Below are positions 22,455 to 33,947 of a stretch of DNA of 64,000 nt, piece after piece. The stretch comes from Syngnathus acus. Lineage: Eukaryota; Chordata; Actinopteri; Syngnathiformes; Syngnathidae. The stretch's first letter is position 1. Every line of letters starts with the position of its first letter. The notes under the pieces are model-generated. The model did not search any database. It was not told the origin of the DNA and saw nothing but the letters and a program-made list of their open reading frames with translations. Made by a program: the position numbers and the translations under genes. The stretch is taken from the NCBI RefSeq assembly GCF_901709675.1, contig NC_051094.1, positions 18,204,501 to 18,268,500 of the forward strand. Direction: 5' to 3'.

Positions 22455-23094
22455 ACTGCCACTAACAGTGACTTTTTGGACCTTAGCCGGTGATCAACCT
22501 CATCCCGTCCCACACCTCCTTCATGCTGTTCCGCTGCAGCTTCTGTTCCAACTTCTTCCTATAGAGTGACCTCGCCACCTTGAGCCAACCCTGAGCTCCA
22601 GCTGCATTTGCTTGAGCTACCGCTCATCACCGTCCATGAAGGCCCACTTCTTTCAATTCAGGAGGACCTTGTTCCCACTCGTAGTCCACGGCTTGTTGTT
22701 GGCATAGCAGTGCACTGTCCGTACTGGAACCACAACATCCATGCAGAAGTTGATGTATTCAGTGGTACAGTCAACAGCCTCCTTGATATCCTCAATGCAT
22801 GGCACCAGCAACACATCCCAGTCAGTAGACCCAAAGTAGTCTCTTAGAGACTGCTCAGCCTCAGGCGACCGTTTCCTGAACAGGCGTGGTCTTTGGAAGT
22901 CTCCTCAATTTTGTCTCGTATTGCGGCCGAAGTAGGAACAAGTTGTGAACCCCCCCTCCAAGTGCAGGCAGAGGAGTGGCACTGTACGCATCCTCAACAC
23001 TTGCATACAGCAGGTCAATAGTCCTGTTTCCCCAGGTGCAGCAATCCGCATACTGGGTGAAGGCAGGTAGTCTTGTCCAAAGTCACATGATTTA

Positions 23095-25112
23095 CCGGAT
23101 TTATTCTAATTATCGCCCATATTCTAATAATCGCCCAGTGTGTGTTAGCAATGATGTAAATAAAAAACAGTGATACCTCTAATTATCGCCCATGCTGCTA
23201 AAAATTCCCCCCGTTTTCCTCCGCGACCGGATGCAGACGTCATTGCGCAAGTTTAAATATGACTGATTTGACAGCACATCGAATGTCCCTTTTAAATTGT
23301 TTTTCTCCATAAACTATGAAACAACTACACTCGTCACTCTGCTACAATATCCTCACACAATTACGTTATCGGGGCGTGCGCTCGAACAAGACGATCGCGA
23401 TAACATGACGTGCGCAACATGTGATGTGGGACGGTAACGTGTCGCATCGATGGAGCGTCAATTGACGCACCCCGCTGTTAGAGGTAGATCAAAACAGCCG
23501 CTGTTCTAGTGTTAAGAACACCAGTGAGCTGCAGGTATCAAATCACCTCATGGAATGACTACAGACCTGTGGCACTGACTCCCATCATGATGAAGTGCTT
23601 CGAGAGGCTGCTCAAAGATCACATCGTCTCCAGACTCCCCCCAACATTCGATCCGTTCCAGTTTGCCTACCGGCAGAACCGCTCCACTGAGGATGCCATC
23701 TCCTCCGTTCTTCACCTGAGCCTGGCTCACCTGGAGGAGAGGAACACCCACGTGCGGTTGCTGTTCCTGGACTTCAGCTCAGCGTTTAACACCATCATTC
23801 CACAACATCTGGTGGAAAAACTGGAACACCTGGGCTTCAGCACCCCCCTTCGGAACTGGCTGCTAGACTTCCTCACCAACAGACCTCAGTCAGTCCGGGT
23901 CGGACAGAACACCTCAGATGTCATCACCCTCAGCACAGGCTCCCCTCAGGGCTGCGTCCTGAGCCCCCTGCTGTTCACCCTGATGACACACGACTGCGCC
24001 CCCAGGTTCACCACCAATCACATCGTGAAGTTTGCAGACGACACAACGGTGGTGGGCCTCATCAGGGACAACAACGACCTGGACTACAGAGAGGAGGTGG
24101 AGCAGTTGGTGGGCTGGTGCAGAGAAAATAGCCTGATCCTGAATGTGGAGAAGACGAAGGAGATCATCGTCGACTTCAGGAAGAACCAGCCTCACCACGC
24201 TCCACTGATCATCAACAGCTCAGCTGTGGAGGTGGTCAGCAGCACTAAATTCCTGGGAGTCCACATCACAGACGACCTCACCTGGACTGTGAACACCACA
24301 ACACTGGTCAAGAGGGCACAGAAGCGCTTGTACTTCCTGCGGAGGATGAGGAGAGCCCACCTGCCCCCACCCATCATGAGGACGTTCTACCGAAGCACCA
24401 TAGAGAGCATTCTGACAAGCTGTCTCTCGGTGTGGTGTGGAGGTTGCAGCGCCTCCGATTGGAAGAACCTGAGGAGAGTGGTGAGGACAGCAGAGAGGAT
24501 CATCGGTGCTCCTCTTCCCTCCATTCAGGACTTGTCATCCCAGCGCTGCGTGTCCCGAGCCCGAAATATTATCAGTGACCCATCACACCCCCACCATGGA
24601 CTGTTCTCCCTGCTGCCCTCTGGGAAGAGGTTTCGCAGCATCCGCTGCAGGTCCACCAGGTTCTGCAATAGTTTTTTCCCTGCTGTCGTCAGACTGTTGA
24701 ACATTCAAACGTAGCATTCCTCTGCGCACTTGTAAATACTGCTTTTGTCTCCTGCACTGTTCACATACTTTATCACTGCTGCACTTTGTACTTTATAATT
24801 ATCTTATTTCATATTTTTATATAGAAGGTCACTTTTCTTTTTAACCAGCCGAAATACCTCTACATTGCTGAAAGCCGTATGCAACGAAATTTCGTTTTGT
24901 ACACACCTGGTGTTGACAAAATGACAATAAAGTTCTGTCTAAGTCTAAGTCTAAGTCTAAGGTATTGCATACTACATAAGGAAAATATACATCGCCCATT
25001 TCAGTGCCCCTTGGCGATCGGACAAAAAGTGTTCTCTATTAATCGCCCACCCCCCCGTTGGACACAAACCTTCTCTAATTATCGCCCTGGGCGATAATTA
25101 GAATATATACGG
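23095..25112. mobile_element. TA-flanked MITE, family E (iteron CTAATTATCGCCC), with nested LINE
   Basis: It is flanked by TA at 23093-23094 and 25113-25114. The left end CCGGATTTATT leads to CTAATTATCGCC at offset 12-23 and CTAATAATCGCC at 30-41, with a third copy at 85-96. The right end (read inward) begins CCGTATATATT with the iteron at 12-23 followed by an inverted copy. It splits the L2-like LINE and was itself hit by another LINE (23510-24960). Confidence 0.85.
23509..24714 (+). pseudogene. L2/CR1-like reverse transcriptase, 5'-truncated LINE
   Basis: The 401-residue frame starts inside the polymerase: [61 protein letters not shown], the catalytic FADDTTVVG (24031-24057), [17 protein letters not shown] and [14 protein letters not shown]. 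It ends in a normal C-terminal region. The endonuclease and ORF1 are missing, as expected of 5' truncation during target-primed integration. The element ends with AATAAAG and a (TCTAAG)n tail at 24938-24960. One long open frame suggests that it is younger than its - strand relative at 20707. Confidence 0.88.
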
Positions 25113-25114
25113 TA

Positions 25115-25470
25115 AGTCCCCGGAGATCAGCAGCAGCGCTTCAGAGTGCTACGTCTTCAGGTCAGCAATCGCGGAGTGGACGACGTCACACGCTACTCCC
25201 GTGTCAGCACGCGGAGGAACGTAAACAAGAACAGCAATGGCTTGTCCAAAGTCACCGGCCAGATAATAAGGACGCAGGCTCACCGCCAAAATTCATTGTC
25301 CCTGCAGTAGATGGAAGTCTTGATGCACACATGCCCAGGGTGGCACCACCTAACATTCACATAGAGAACGAGACCACCACCTTTACTCTTCCCACAGGCT
25401 TTGATATCTGTTGGCTCGGATCATGCTGAAGCCCAACGGTAGTATTTGGTATGCTCGCCATTAGCCACGT
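25115..25470 (-). mobile_element. L2/CR1-like LINE, - strand, continuation (5' side)
   Basis: The text GTCTTGTCCAAAGTCAC before the family E insertion (23070-23086) recurs as TTGTCCAAAGTCACCGG at 25240. The flow from GGATCCGGAGATCAGC-like text onward looks like the same LINE. The right border is not sharp. 25471-25706 has nothing that I recognise. Confidence 0.5.
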
Positions 25471-25714
25471 CTAACAGGAAATAAAAATTTACTGTCTTTT
25501 CAACAGCAACATTAGTACTTTAAGTTTTCTTTCAGACGTCTTTTCCTCGCTGGGCTCCGCCATGTTCTGGTTTGCGTGTATGTGGTTTGTGTTGGTGTTT
25601 CCACCCATTTTACAACCACTGACGCAACAAGCGTTCCCTGTCTGACTACAATGAAATAACCTGGCAATGAAATATGAATGTAGGCTTTTATAGCAGCATA
25701 ATATTGATTTAGAA

Positions 25715-26524
25715 CAGTGGTTCCCAAAGTGGGCGGTACCGCCCCCCTGGGGGCGGTGGAAAGATCTGGGGGGGCGGTGAGGAAGAAAGGGGCGGTAGGG
25801 GGGCGGCAGTCGATTTGTACACAACACGCCGCTCTGGCCCAGTCAGATCCGACAGCATAGACTACAAAAGCAAAAGCTCAGGTTTGTAATTTCAAGCTTG
25901 TAATGTTCAGAATTTTATCTTATAATAAAAACCGCATTCTGGCGGTCAACATCATCTTGAGTTCAAGTCAACATGAAATTGGGGACTCGCCAGAACGCGC
26001 CGTGTTGTGTTGAGCTGATTAGGGCAGTGGTCCCCAACCACCGGGCCGCGGACCGGTACCGGTCCGTGGGTCACTTGGTACCGGGCCGCCAAGCCGCACA
26101 GAATTTTTTTTTAATCGACGATCAATTAATTCAGGTCAAGACACTCGTCCCGGTCACGTGACATGTTTCCCCAGTTGAGCCCGCAAAGCTAATATGTGGC
26201 GACAGGCTAACTAACCAGGCAGTGAAGCATTCAAAACTGCTTCAACACATGGAGACCAAGCATCCTGCAATAAAAGACAAACCTTAAATCACTTCGGGTG
26301 TCATTGTCTCCGATTACGTGTAGATGGGACCGGCTCGTTTCTGAGAAACAAACTCAGTGCTCCCACTAATTCAACGTAATGGTAATGATATTATAAATGT
26401 ATTATTTATTTATTTATTTATATACGTGTATTATTTATTTATATAAATGCCGGTCCTGGGGGGCGCTAGGAATTCACTGGGGAGCCAAAGGGGGCGCCAG
26501 CCTGCAAAAGTTTGGGAACCACTG
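25715..26524. mobile_element. hAT element with 8-bp target duplication and BED-finger remnant
   Basis: The ends CAGTGGTTCCCAAAG and CTTTGGGAACCACTG-type (26510-26524) are flanked by the 8-bp repeat ATTTAGAA at 25707-25714 and 26525-26532. Inside, a second hAT-type end CAGTGGTCCCCAACC with the GGACCGGTACCGGTCC palindrome starts at 26023. At about 26190-26285 a + strand frame gives KHSKLLQHMETKHPAIKDK. That matches the H.H half of a BED zinc finger as found at the start of ZBED-type hAT transposases. No catalytic domain remains. Confidence 0.8.
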
Positions 26525-26771
26525 ATTTAGAAGATCAATACTTAACAAGTGGGCATCGAAAATTAATCGGGTGAAGAAATATTGCAACATACCGCCATAT
26601 CGATATATTGGTTCACTGCTACTTGCTCCTACTTGGTCACTCCTTGGGCCTTAATGATAATAATCATGGAAAGGCCCAAGATTGTTCTATCACAGAGTTG
26701 TGTGCAAAGTACACCATGTTGAACTACAGCAGCTGTTAGCTTTCTAATGTTTAATGTGTTGTTTCCTGTAG

Positions 26772-26846
26772 GTTGATTTAGCGGTTCACAAGAAGAAGGT
26801 AGAAGAAGTGGAGAATTGGCTGAAACTCCACACAGAACCATCACAG
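26772..26846 (+). CDS. rad17: RAD17 exon linking the N-terminus to the ATPase domain
   Basis: It lies between a TTTCCTGTAG acceptor and a CAG|GTATCA donor and is exactly 25 codons. It encodes the segment containing LAVHKKKVEEVENWLK, nearly the same as LAVHKKKIEEVETWLK in vertebrate RAD17. It joins in phase to 3694-3913 upstream and 46146-46278 downstream, and residue spacing across the upstream junction equals that of the human protein. This is the strongest evidence that the scattered pieces are one gene. The following intron is 19.3 kb and holds the BEL/Pao and foldback elements. Confidence 0.92.
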
Positions 26847-26999
26847 GTATCACTTTATGTTCTCATTCTCAGTTATAGAGCGAGGTAGGAGCCTTTCTTG
26901 AGCCTGCATCATCAAGCTGCTCGTGTCCCACAGACTCGTTTTTTATGGCGAAAATCCTCTGATTACATGAAAAATGTTTCAACAACTCGGGATGATCTT

Positions 27000-27260
27000 C
27001 GTTCCTGGATTTTTTAAACGCAGGCGTTGTGCGAACAAAGGTTTCGGGACAGAACGTATTGTATAACTAGGGCTTAGTAAGAGAACTTTGAAGTCACATC
27101 TTACGTGGACCGGGAGCCAATGCAAGTTGGCTAGTCCTTGTGAGCAGTCTCGCTGCAGCATTTTGTACCAACTGTAGACCTTCAATACTAGACTTAGAAA
27201 GACCAGGGAACAATACATTACAGTAATCAAGGCGCGACGTAACAAACACATGTATAATAT
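27000..27260 (-). repeat. LINE-like repeat fragment (same family as 6321-6659)
   Basis: It shares TTTGTACCAACTGTAGAC, AATACTAGACTTA and GGACCGGGAGCCAATGC with 6480-6660. The - strand frame keeps LHWLPVHVRCDFKVLLL, the same reverse transcriptase C-terminal motif. It is shorter and more decayed. Confidence 0.6.
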
Positions 27261-27762
27261 GTATAAATAAATAAATAAACTAAATACATGTTTTATTATC
27301 TGAGGAAATTAATATTTTTTTCATGCAGAAAAACAAGAAGACTCAGTCTATTATCATCTAAATAAATTACTCGCAGTTCACACTGAAGGCAAAAGGGATA
27401 TGGAACAGGCTCCGTACAGATGCCTCAAGGAAAAGAAAGCATTTGACTCAGTGCTCAGACGCAGTGCTGTGTGTATTTGGATTGGGGGCTCCGGAAGGCC
27501 TCCGCAAAGTTTCTTTTTTTTCCTCTAGATTCGGCATGCATGTAAACCAGATACACACAAGGACCAGACAGGAAGTCAGACATCAGCATGTCAGGTTGAT
27601 CCAGTATATTTCAAAATAAAACATTTCTGCAATCTTTTTTTTTTTTTTATTCATTAAAAACATTACGTATCTACAAAATAGAGACCTCCCATTTCAGAGA
27701 ACACAATGATGTTGAACATATGAATAAAATTGTGAAATATGTATAAATACATTAAGCAATTA
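27261..27762. other. Intronic sequence, nothing recognised
   Basis: An AATAAATAAATAAA stretch and a poly-T run at 27636-27648 are the only low-complexity features. No open frame resembles a known protein. Confidence 0.5.
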
Positions 27763-29225
27763 CCGTAACTTTCGGACTATAAGTCGCGGATTTTATCATA
27801 GTTTGGGTGGGGGGGACTTACACTGAGGAGCGACTTATATGTGAATTTTTTCAAATATTTTCAAAATAAAAAATAAAAAAGTGAAACCGCGATAAACGAA
27901 CCACGATGTATCAAGGGATTACTGTAATTTGAATTTCAAGTGACGTCAGCAATGCAGCGTTGTTTACATAAAGGACAAAGATTGATCACGGGACGACGAA
28001 GATGACGAAGGGCCCCACGTACTACCGGCATCATGAACGGCTTTGTTTGTAAGTGACACGGAGGACGAAGAGTTTGAAGGATTTAATGATTTGGAGTGAC
28101 ACAGAAGGTTTGAAAAACTATTATGGCTTTTACGCACGCCCGGTCCTACTCTACGGAGCTCTCTTTCACTTCCGTGGATGGAAGTCGGGGGCCGGCGCTC
28201 GGCCGGGTGGCTGTCCGAGGACGGTGGATGGGGCTCGGACACGGCTTTTACGCACGCCCGGTCCTACTCTACGGAGCTCTCTTTCACCTCCGTGGATGGA
28301 AGTCCGGAGCCGGTGCTCGGCCGGGTGGCTGTCCGGGGACGGTGGATGGGGCTCGGACATGGCTTTTACGCACGCCCGGTCCTCTTCTATGAAGCTCTCT
28401 TCCACCTCCGTGGCTGGAAGTGCCACCTTAAGGGATGGAAGTCCACGGCGCCACATGCCTGGAAGTCAACGCCGGTGCTTGGGGCCGTGTTGCGGTGAAC
28501 TATTTGTTATAGTTACTTGATATATTTTATTTCGTTTAGCAACTTGTATATGGTTTTATTGTTACAGTTCAGTAGTTGTTGGCTCGTTGAACTCTTGTTT
28601 TGTTAAATAAAGAGCCGTTTACCAAACCCATGTCTTTCCTTGTACTTTGTTAACGCTACAATATAGTTATATCCTAGATCTGTGGAATAACGACGAGGCT
28701 GACGTCAGGGCGCACGCGCGGCGTTGTTGACAAAGGACGAGGAATTTGATCGATGGATTTAATGATTTGGAGTGACACAGATGGTTTGATAAAATTATTG
28801 CTTATATAATAGTTATTTGATATATAATTTATATATCGTTATATGGGCCTGTGGAATATTTTGAAGTGCAAGCGCCGCGCACCCATTGTTGACATAAAGG
28901 ACGATCGATGGATTTAATGAATTGGAGTGACACAGATGGTTTTATAAACGTGTTATTTATGTAATAGTTATAGGAATAATTCTGAATGTTACGTCAGGCC
29001 CGTTCTCAGCTCTTCGTTTGTGTTTATGTCACGTTAGCTTACCTATCGTTTAGCCTGTTGTTGCTTGTTCATGTCTGTTCTTGGTGTTGGATTTTGTCGA
29101 ATAAATGTCTCCCAAAATGTGACTTATACTCCGGAGCGACTTATATATGTTTTTTTCACGTTATTGTGCATTTTATGGCTAATGCGACCTATATTCCGGA
29201 GCGACTTTTAGTCCGAAAAATACGG
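27763..29225. mobile_element. TA-flanked MITE, family A
   Basis: It is flanked by TA at 27761-27762 and 29226-29227. The left end CCGTAACTTTCGGACTATAA places TATAAGTCGC at offset 16-25. The right half carries the AATGATTTGGAGTGACACAG modules (28085, 28756; variant at 28917) in reverse orientation to the 15-kb copy. The CGCGATAAACGAACC / GGGATTACTGTA MITE piece at 27887-27930 lies inside. A 118-bp tandem array is at 28123-28478. Confidence 0.85.
28123..28478. repeat. 118-bp tandem repeat, about three copies
   Basis: The word GGCTTTTACGCACGCCCGGT starts at 28125, 28243 and 28361, a constant 118-bp period. The third unit is diverged and cut short. Because 118 is not a multiple of three, the open frames that cross the array change frame in each unit. 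This argues against a repeat protein. It is GC-rich compared with its surroundings. Confidence 0.92.
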
Positions 29226-29672
29226 TAATAAATATGAATAAAAACACATTAAACATGACAAAATGACACTATTTAAACACATATTGTTTAAACCCATGGT
29301 TGATGAGCCAAAGTCCTGGAAATAATGTCCAAAAAGCGTATCAATGTGAATGAAAGTAAAGTGTGGCTGTTGTTTACAAGTAGATCTGTATATACACGGT
29401 TCTTATTGAGTGAACTCAACTCTTCAGCATGAAGGGTTAATCTTGTGGTCTCGCAGGTGCAGATTTCCGGACACATAAAGCTCACGCACCCCACTCTGTG
29501 TGAATAGCAATCTTTAAGTATGCTGTACGGACACCGTTAGTATCTTTACTGCTCTCAGTGTGAACTCTGTGTTAGTAATGACCCTGGATACTGTTCTCCC
29601 ACTGAAGGGAGATGTGAAATTAAGGTTGCATATTATTGGTCAACGTTAGATTAAAGCATACATACCCATATA
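29226..29672. other. Spacer between two family A elements
   Basis: 447 bp with no recognisable gene, exon or repeat end. Both neighbours use a TA target. Confidence 0.5.
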
Positions 29673-30600
29673 CCGTAATTTTCGGACTATAAGTCGCACC
29701 GGAGTATAAGTCGCACCAGCCATAAAATGCCCAAAAAAGTGAAAAAAAACATATATAAGTCGCTCCGGAGTATAAGTCGCATTTTGGGGGGCAATTTATT
29801 CGACAAAATCCAACACCAAGAACAGTCATGAACGAGCAACAACAGGCTAAACGATAGCTATGCTAACGTGACATAAACACAAACTAAGAGCTGAGAACGG
29901 CCCTGACGTAAAATTCAGAGTTATTAAAAAAACTATTACATAAATAACACGTTAATAAAACCATCTGCGTCACTCCAATTCATTAAATCCATCAATCGTC
30001 CTTTGTCAACAATGCGTGCGCGCCGCTGACGGCTCTTGCACTTAAAAATATTCCACAGGCCCATATAACGATATATAAATTATATATCAAATAACTATTA
30101 TATAAGCAATAATGTCATCAAACCATCTGTGCACTCTAAATCATTAAATCCATCGATCAAATTCCTCGTCCTTTGTCAACATCGCCGCGCGTGCGCCCTG
30201 ACGTCAGCCTCGTCGTTATTCCACAGATCTACTATATAACTATATTGTAGCGTCAGCAGCGCGACGTCGCGCGTCACTCGTCCAGCTTACGTCTACCTGT
30301 GGAATATTTTTAAGTGCAAAAGCCGTCAGCGGCGCGCACGCATTGTTGACAAAGGACGATTGATGGATTTAATGAATTGGAGTGACGCAGATGGTTTCGC
30401 GCTGCTGTCGTCACTTGAAATTCAAATTACGGTAATCCCTTGCTACATTGCGGTTCGTTTATCGCGGTTTCATTTTTTTTTTCTTTTTTTTTTTGAAATT
30501 TTTTGAAAAAAAAAAAACACATATAAGTCGCTCCTGAGTATAAGTCGCCCCCCCACCCAAACTATGAAAAAAACCGCGACTTATAGTCCGAAAATTACGG
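29673..30600. mobile_element. TA-flanked MITE, family A, cleanest iterons
   Basis: It is flanked by TA at 29671-29672 and 30601-30602. From the left end CCGTAATTTTCGG the iteron TATAAGTCGC is found at offsets 16-25, 33-42, 82-91 and 99-108, i.e. two pairs with 17-bp spacing. The right end mirrors this. Internal modules contain ATCATTAAATCCATCGATC and TGACGTCAG. The TCCCTTGCTACATTGCGG / TTATCGCGGTTTCA MITE piece at 30434-30471 is nested near the right end. Confidence 0.9.
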
Positions 30601-30776
30601 TAAATTAAAGTAAATTTAAGTAGATACAAATAAAATCTGTATGGGTAGTAAATAAAACAAAAGGAAAACATAATATAGTTCTTTTGAAGTCTTACTTGAT
30701 AAATATTTATATTACCTCTTCTGTGGAAAATCCATCTTTAAGAAATTACTTGCCTTTCTTTTTAATTTAACGATGT

Positions 30777-31277
30777 TGTAGCGTCTTGAGGAAACGCGTA
30801 GTTAAACCACCAGCAAAGAACCCAGGAGACTGTACTAGCTTGTAATTTTCTTTACTGAGCGGTGAAAACTGCAACAGACGTTACATAGTGTCAGCCAATG
30901 GTTGATGAGAACATGAAAATAAAGTGCGCTCATCCAATACAATTTACAAAATAATAGCAAAATATCAGCGTAAACATTAAGATTAAAACGACACACGACT
31001 TACGGCATTGCCTTGTTAATGAATCACAGCAGATGGCAACAGATGTAAGTCTGACCGCATTCCACAGCATGGCTACTTGATAACATCCTGGAGACGGCTC
31101 CGCGAAACCGGAAGTAGCGCGGCGAAACCGGAAGTAGCGCTTCACAACAATACTTTTCGACTTAAACTATGAATTATCTATTATTACAAGATCGAAATGA
31201 TTACTTAACTTATTTTTACAACATTGTAACCATATGAAATTATTTATTGATGAAATTACGGCCTTAAAGGCAACACA
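30777..31277 (-). repeat. BEL/Pao LTR (3' LTR of the - strand element)
   Basis: 501 bp. It matches 42402-42910 base for base as far as I can follow, except for an 8-bp deletion after AACTTAT at about 31212. It contains a short direct repeat CGAAACCGGAAGTAGCGC twice (31107-31141). Confidence 0.95.
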
Positions 31278-31330
31278 CTCCCCGCCTGGCCCGTAGGGGG
31301 CACTATAAGCTTAACTAAACCTTGAAAGAA

Positions 31331-32524
31331 TCAGTCCTTGGGGAGGAGGAGGATGATTTCCGTCACTGGTCGCATAAACGTCTTAATGTTGCCTTGGTCA
31401 CTGACCTTAACTTCGACCCTTCTTACACGATTGTCCTTTCCATGGAATGTTGCAGTGACCCGGGCCATAGGCCAGCTGTTGCGTGTGACCTGCTTGTCTT
31501 TGAGCAAAACAAGGTCACCGACTTGCAGATTTCTTCTAGATTGAGTCCATTTTTGTCTCCTTTGTAATAAGGGCAGGTACTCTCTCCTCCAACGCGTCCA
31601 AAACTGGTTGGCAAGAGCCTGAACTTGCCTCCATTGCTTAGTGTACAAGTCCTTCTCCAAGAATTCTCCAGGAGGTGGTAGAAGGCACGATCTCTGTGTG
31701 AGGAGCATTGACGGAGACAGAATGAATGGATTGTCTGGATCCGAAGAAACTGGGAGAAGTGGCCTTGCATTTATGATGGCTGTAACTTCCGCCATGAGAG
31801 TGCACAACACTTCGTGAGTTAGTTCTACCTTGTTCTGAAGCAGCATGGAGTCCAGAATTCTTCGAGCCACACCAATCATGCGCTCCCAGGCGCCTCCCAT
31901 GTGGGAGGCATGAGGTGGATTGAATTCCCAGATGCACCCTTGGTCACTTAGATACTGTTGTACTGTACTGTCCATTCCTAGCTCCTTGGATGCCCCAATG
32001 AAGTTTGTACCTCGATCAGATAAAAGACTTTTGGCGGGACCCCTCAGAGCAAAGAAGTGTCTCAGGGCGTTTACACAGCTGGATGTGTCCAGGGATTCGA
32101 TCACCTCAATATGTACAGCCCTCGAACTCATGCAGCTAAACATGATGGCCCAGCGCTTGTTTTGGGCTTGTCCACCTCTAGTACGCCTGGTAGTTATTGT
32201 CCATGGCCCGAAAACATCAAGGCCCACATAAGTAAAAGGAGGACACATTTTAAGGCGTTCAGATGGCAGATCTGCCATGCGTTGTTCTTCCTGTTTTCCA
32301 CGTAGTTTGCGGCAAATAATGCATTTGTGGATCACAGAGTTGACAAGTCTTTTGCCACCTATAAGCCAAAGCCCAGCAGCCCTTATTGCGCCTTCTGTCA
32401 GGTGGCGACCCTGGTGTTTTACTTGCTCATGGTGGTGACGAGTGAGCAGGAGAGAAATGTGAGAGTCTTTGGGAATGATTATTGGGTTCTTTTCAAAGTT
32501 CTCAAAATCAGAGTGCTTGATTCG
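31331..32524 (-). CDS. BEL/Pao pol, integrase part (separated by insertion)
   Basis: Integrase inserts the cDNA of the retrotransposon into the genome. The frame shows an HHCC zinc-binding region (H..H with KHQGRHLTEG, then C-IIC) and then the DDE core: D in YVGLDVFGPW, D in LLSDRGTNF and E in GGAWERMI. A C-terminal DLVLLKD segment typical of BEL/Pao follows. The open frame runs to 32557 only because it reads into the foldback arm; the first ~11 residues there are not integrase. The stop lies at 31331, just before the LTR. No other lesion is visible in this piece. Confidence 0.93.
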   Translation of the reverse strand, partial: RIKHSDFENFEKNPIIIPKDSHISLLLTRHHHEQVKHQGRHLTEGAIRAAGLWLIGGKRLVNSVIHKCIICRKLRGKQEEQRMADLPSERLKMCPPFTYVGLDVFGPWTITTRRTRGGQAQNKRWAIMFSCMSSRAVHIEVIESLDTSSCVNALRHFFALRGPAKSLLSDRGTNFIGASKELGMDSTVQQYLSDQGCIWEFNPPHASHMGGAWERMIGVARRILDSMLLQNKVELTHEVLCTLMAEVTAIINARPLLPVSSDPDNPFILSPSMLLTQRSCLLPPPGEFLEKDLYTKQWRQVQALANQFWTRWRREYLPLLQRRQKWTQSRRNLQVGDLVLLKDKQVTRNSWPMARVTATFHGKDNRVRRVEVKVSDQGNIKTFMRPVTEIILLLPKD

Positions 32525-33535
32525 ACCTGCGTGAAGCTGGCCCCCCACCCCACGCAAAATTTAAGCAAAATAGTCTGTTTCGTTTGTGCTTCGTTTGTGC
32601 TGGTTTGTGCAGCAAAAATTTTCGTTTGTGCTGCTATGGTTTTTTAGTTATGAACGATTCTTTTATAGGTCATCCAGAGTTCACCCAGCCCCCCATCTGC
32701 TCAAAATGGACCCAAAACGGTACCGTTCGTTTGTGCTTCGTTAGTGCTGGTTTGTGCAGCAAAAATTTTCGTTTGTGCTGCTTCCGTTTCGGAGCTATTA
32801 CACATTTATTTTATAGCGATGACGTCACCTAGCCCCCCACTTCCCTCCAAATGGACCCAAAATGGTACCGTTCGTTTGTGCTTCGTTTGTGCAGGTTTGT
32901 GCAGCAAAAATTTTCGTTTGTGCTGCTTCCGTTTCGGAGATATTACACATTTATTTTATAGCGATGACGTCACCCAGCCCCCCACCTCGCTCCAAATGGA
33001 CCCAAAATGGTACCGTTCGTTTGTGCTTCGTTTGTGCAGGTTTGTGCAGCAAAAATTTTCGTTTGTGCTGCTATGGTTTTTTAGTTATGAACGATTCTTT
33101 TATAGGTCATCCAGAGTTCACCCAGCCCCCCATCTGCTCAAAATGGACCCAAAACGGTACCGTTCGTTTGTGCTTCGTTAGTGCTGGTTTGTGCAGCAAA
33201 AAGTTTCGTTTGTGCTGCTTCCGTTTCGGAGATATTACACATTTATTTTATAGCGATGACGTCACCTAGCCCCCCACTTCGCTCCAAATGGACCCAAAAT
33301 GGTACCGTTCGTTTGTGCTTCGTTTGTGCAGGTTTGTGCAGCAAAAATTTTCGTTTGTGCTGCTTCCGTTTCGGAGATATTACACATTTATTTTATAGCG
33401 ATGACGTCAGGTAGACCCGCCCCCCTGTTTACTTCCAAATTGACCCAAAATAGTGCCGTTCGTTTGTGTTTCGTTTGTGCTGGTTTGTGCTGCAAAAATG
33501 GTACCGATTGTGCCGCAAAAAAATTTGTTGACGTT
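32525..33535. repeat. Left foldback arm, tandem ~145-bp units
   Basis: GGTACCGTTCG recurs at 32719, 32864, 33009, 33156 and 33301, giving periods of 145, 145, 147 and 145. Two unit types alternate: type A has CCGTTTCGGAGATATTACAC and GCGATGACGTCA; type B has GGTTTTTTAGTTATGAACGA and AGGTCATCCAGAGTTCACCC. Each unit has several GTTTGTGC words. The frames reading through (for example 32744-33181 +) are repeat artefacts. Confidence 0.9.
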
Positions 33536-33947
33536 CAGTGAATCATTCAATTTGTCATTTATTTAATACTAATTTATTTTCTAGAGATGTCAAATCCTTG
33601 CTCCATGGATCGTTAATTAACCATTTGTTTGTGCCATTGCAATTTTTCATTATTAAAATCATGCATCTTCATTAACCCCCCGTCATGTATTTTATTCTTT
33701 TTCACTTGACATCATGATAACTCCTTAATTCTTACACATGTATTATCCAACTAATTACCATGCCAAGTGACCTCTGCAGGCCGGTAAGACATATCGCAAC
33801 AGGGTGGCGAAAAACAAAGACGTGCAACTTTTTCAAGCGACAAATACACAACTATCTCCGAAGATTTAATAACAGTGAGTGACAGAAAGTGTCTTTTTCT
33901 GGGAAGTGACCATCGACCAATGTAAGTAAAAACTTTGTGAGGGCAGG

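Larger units (their letters stand above)
20707..23094 (-). mobile_element. L2/CR1-like LINE, - strand, decayed (3' part)
   Basis: The 3' end is at the low side (GATCAGTAAAGTATCTA read on the - strand). Moving right, - strand frames give polymerase pieces (21434-21748 and 22095-22454) and then more 5' sequence. The element is cut at 23094 by a TA-flanked insertion and resumes at 25113. All frames are broken. Confidence 0.7.

Noticed and set aside
28053-28520. 155-residue frame with repeated motifs
   Set aside because: It crosses the 118-bp array, whose period is not divisible by three, so repeats appear in different frames.
32584-33541. Cys-rich repeated open frames (VCAAKIFVCAA, CAGLCSKNFRLCC) in the foldback arms, both strands
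   Set aside because: They follow the ~145-bp tandem unit, occur in several frames and on both arms, and have no independent coding sign. They are artefacts of the repeat.
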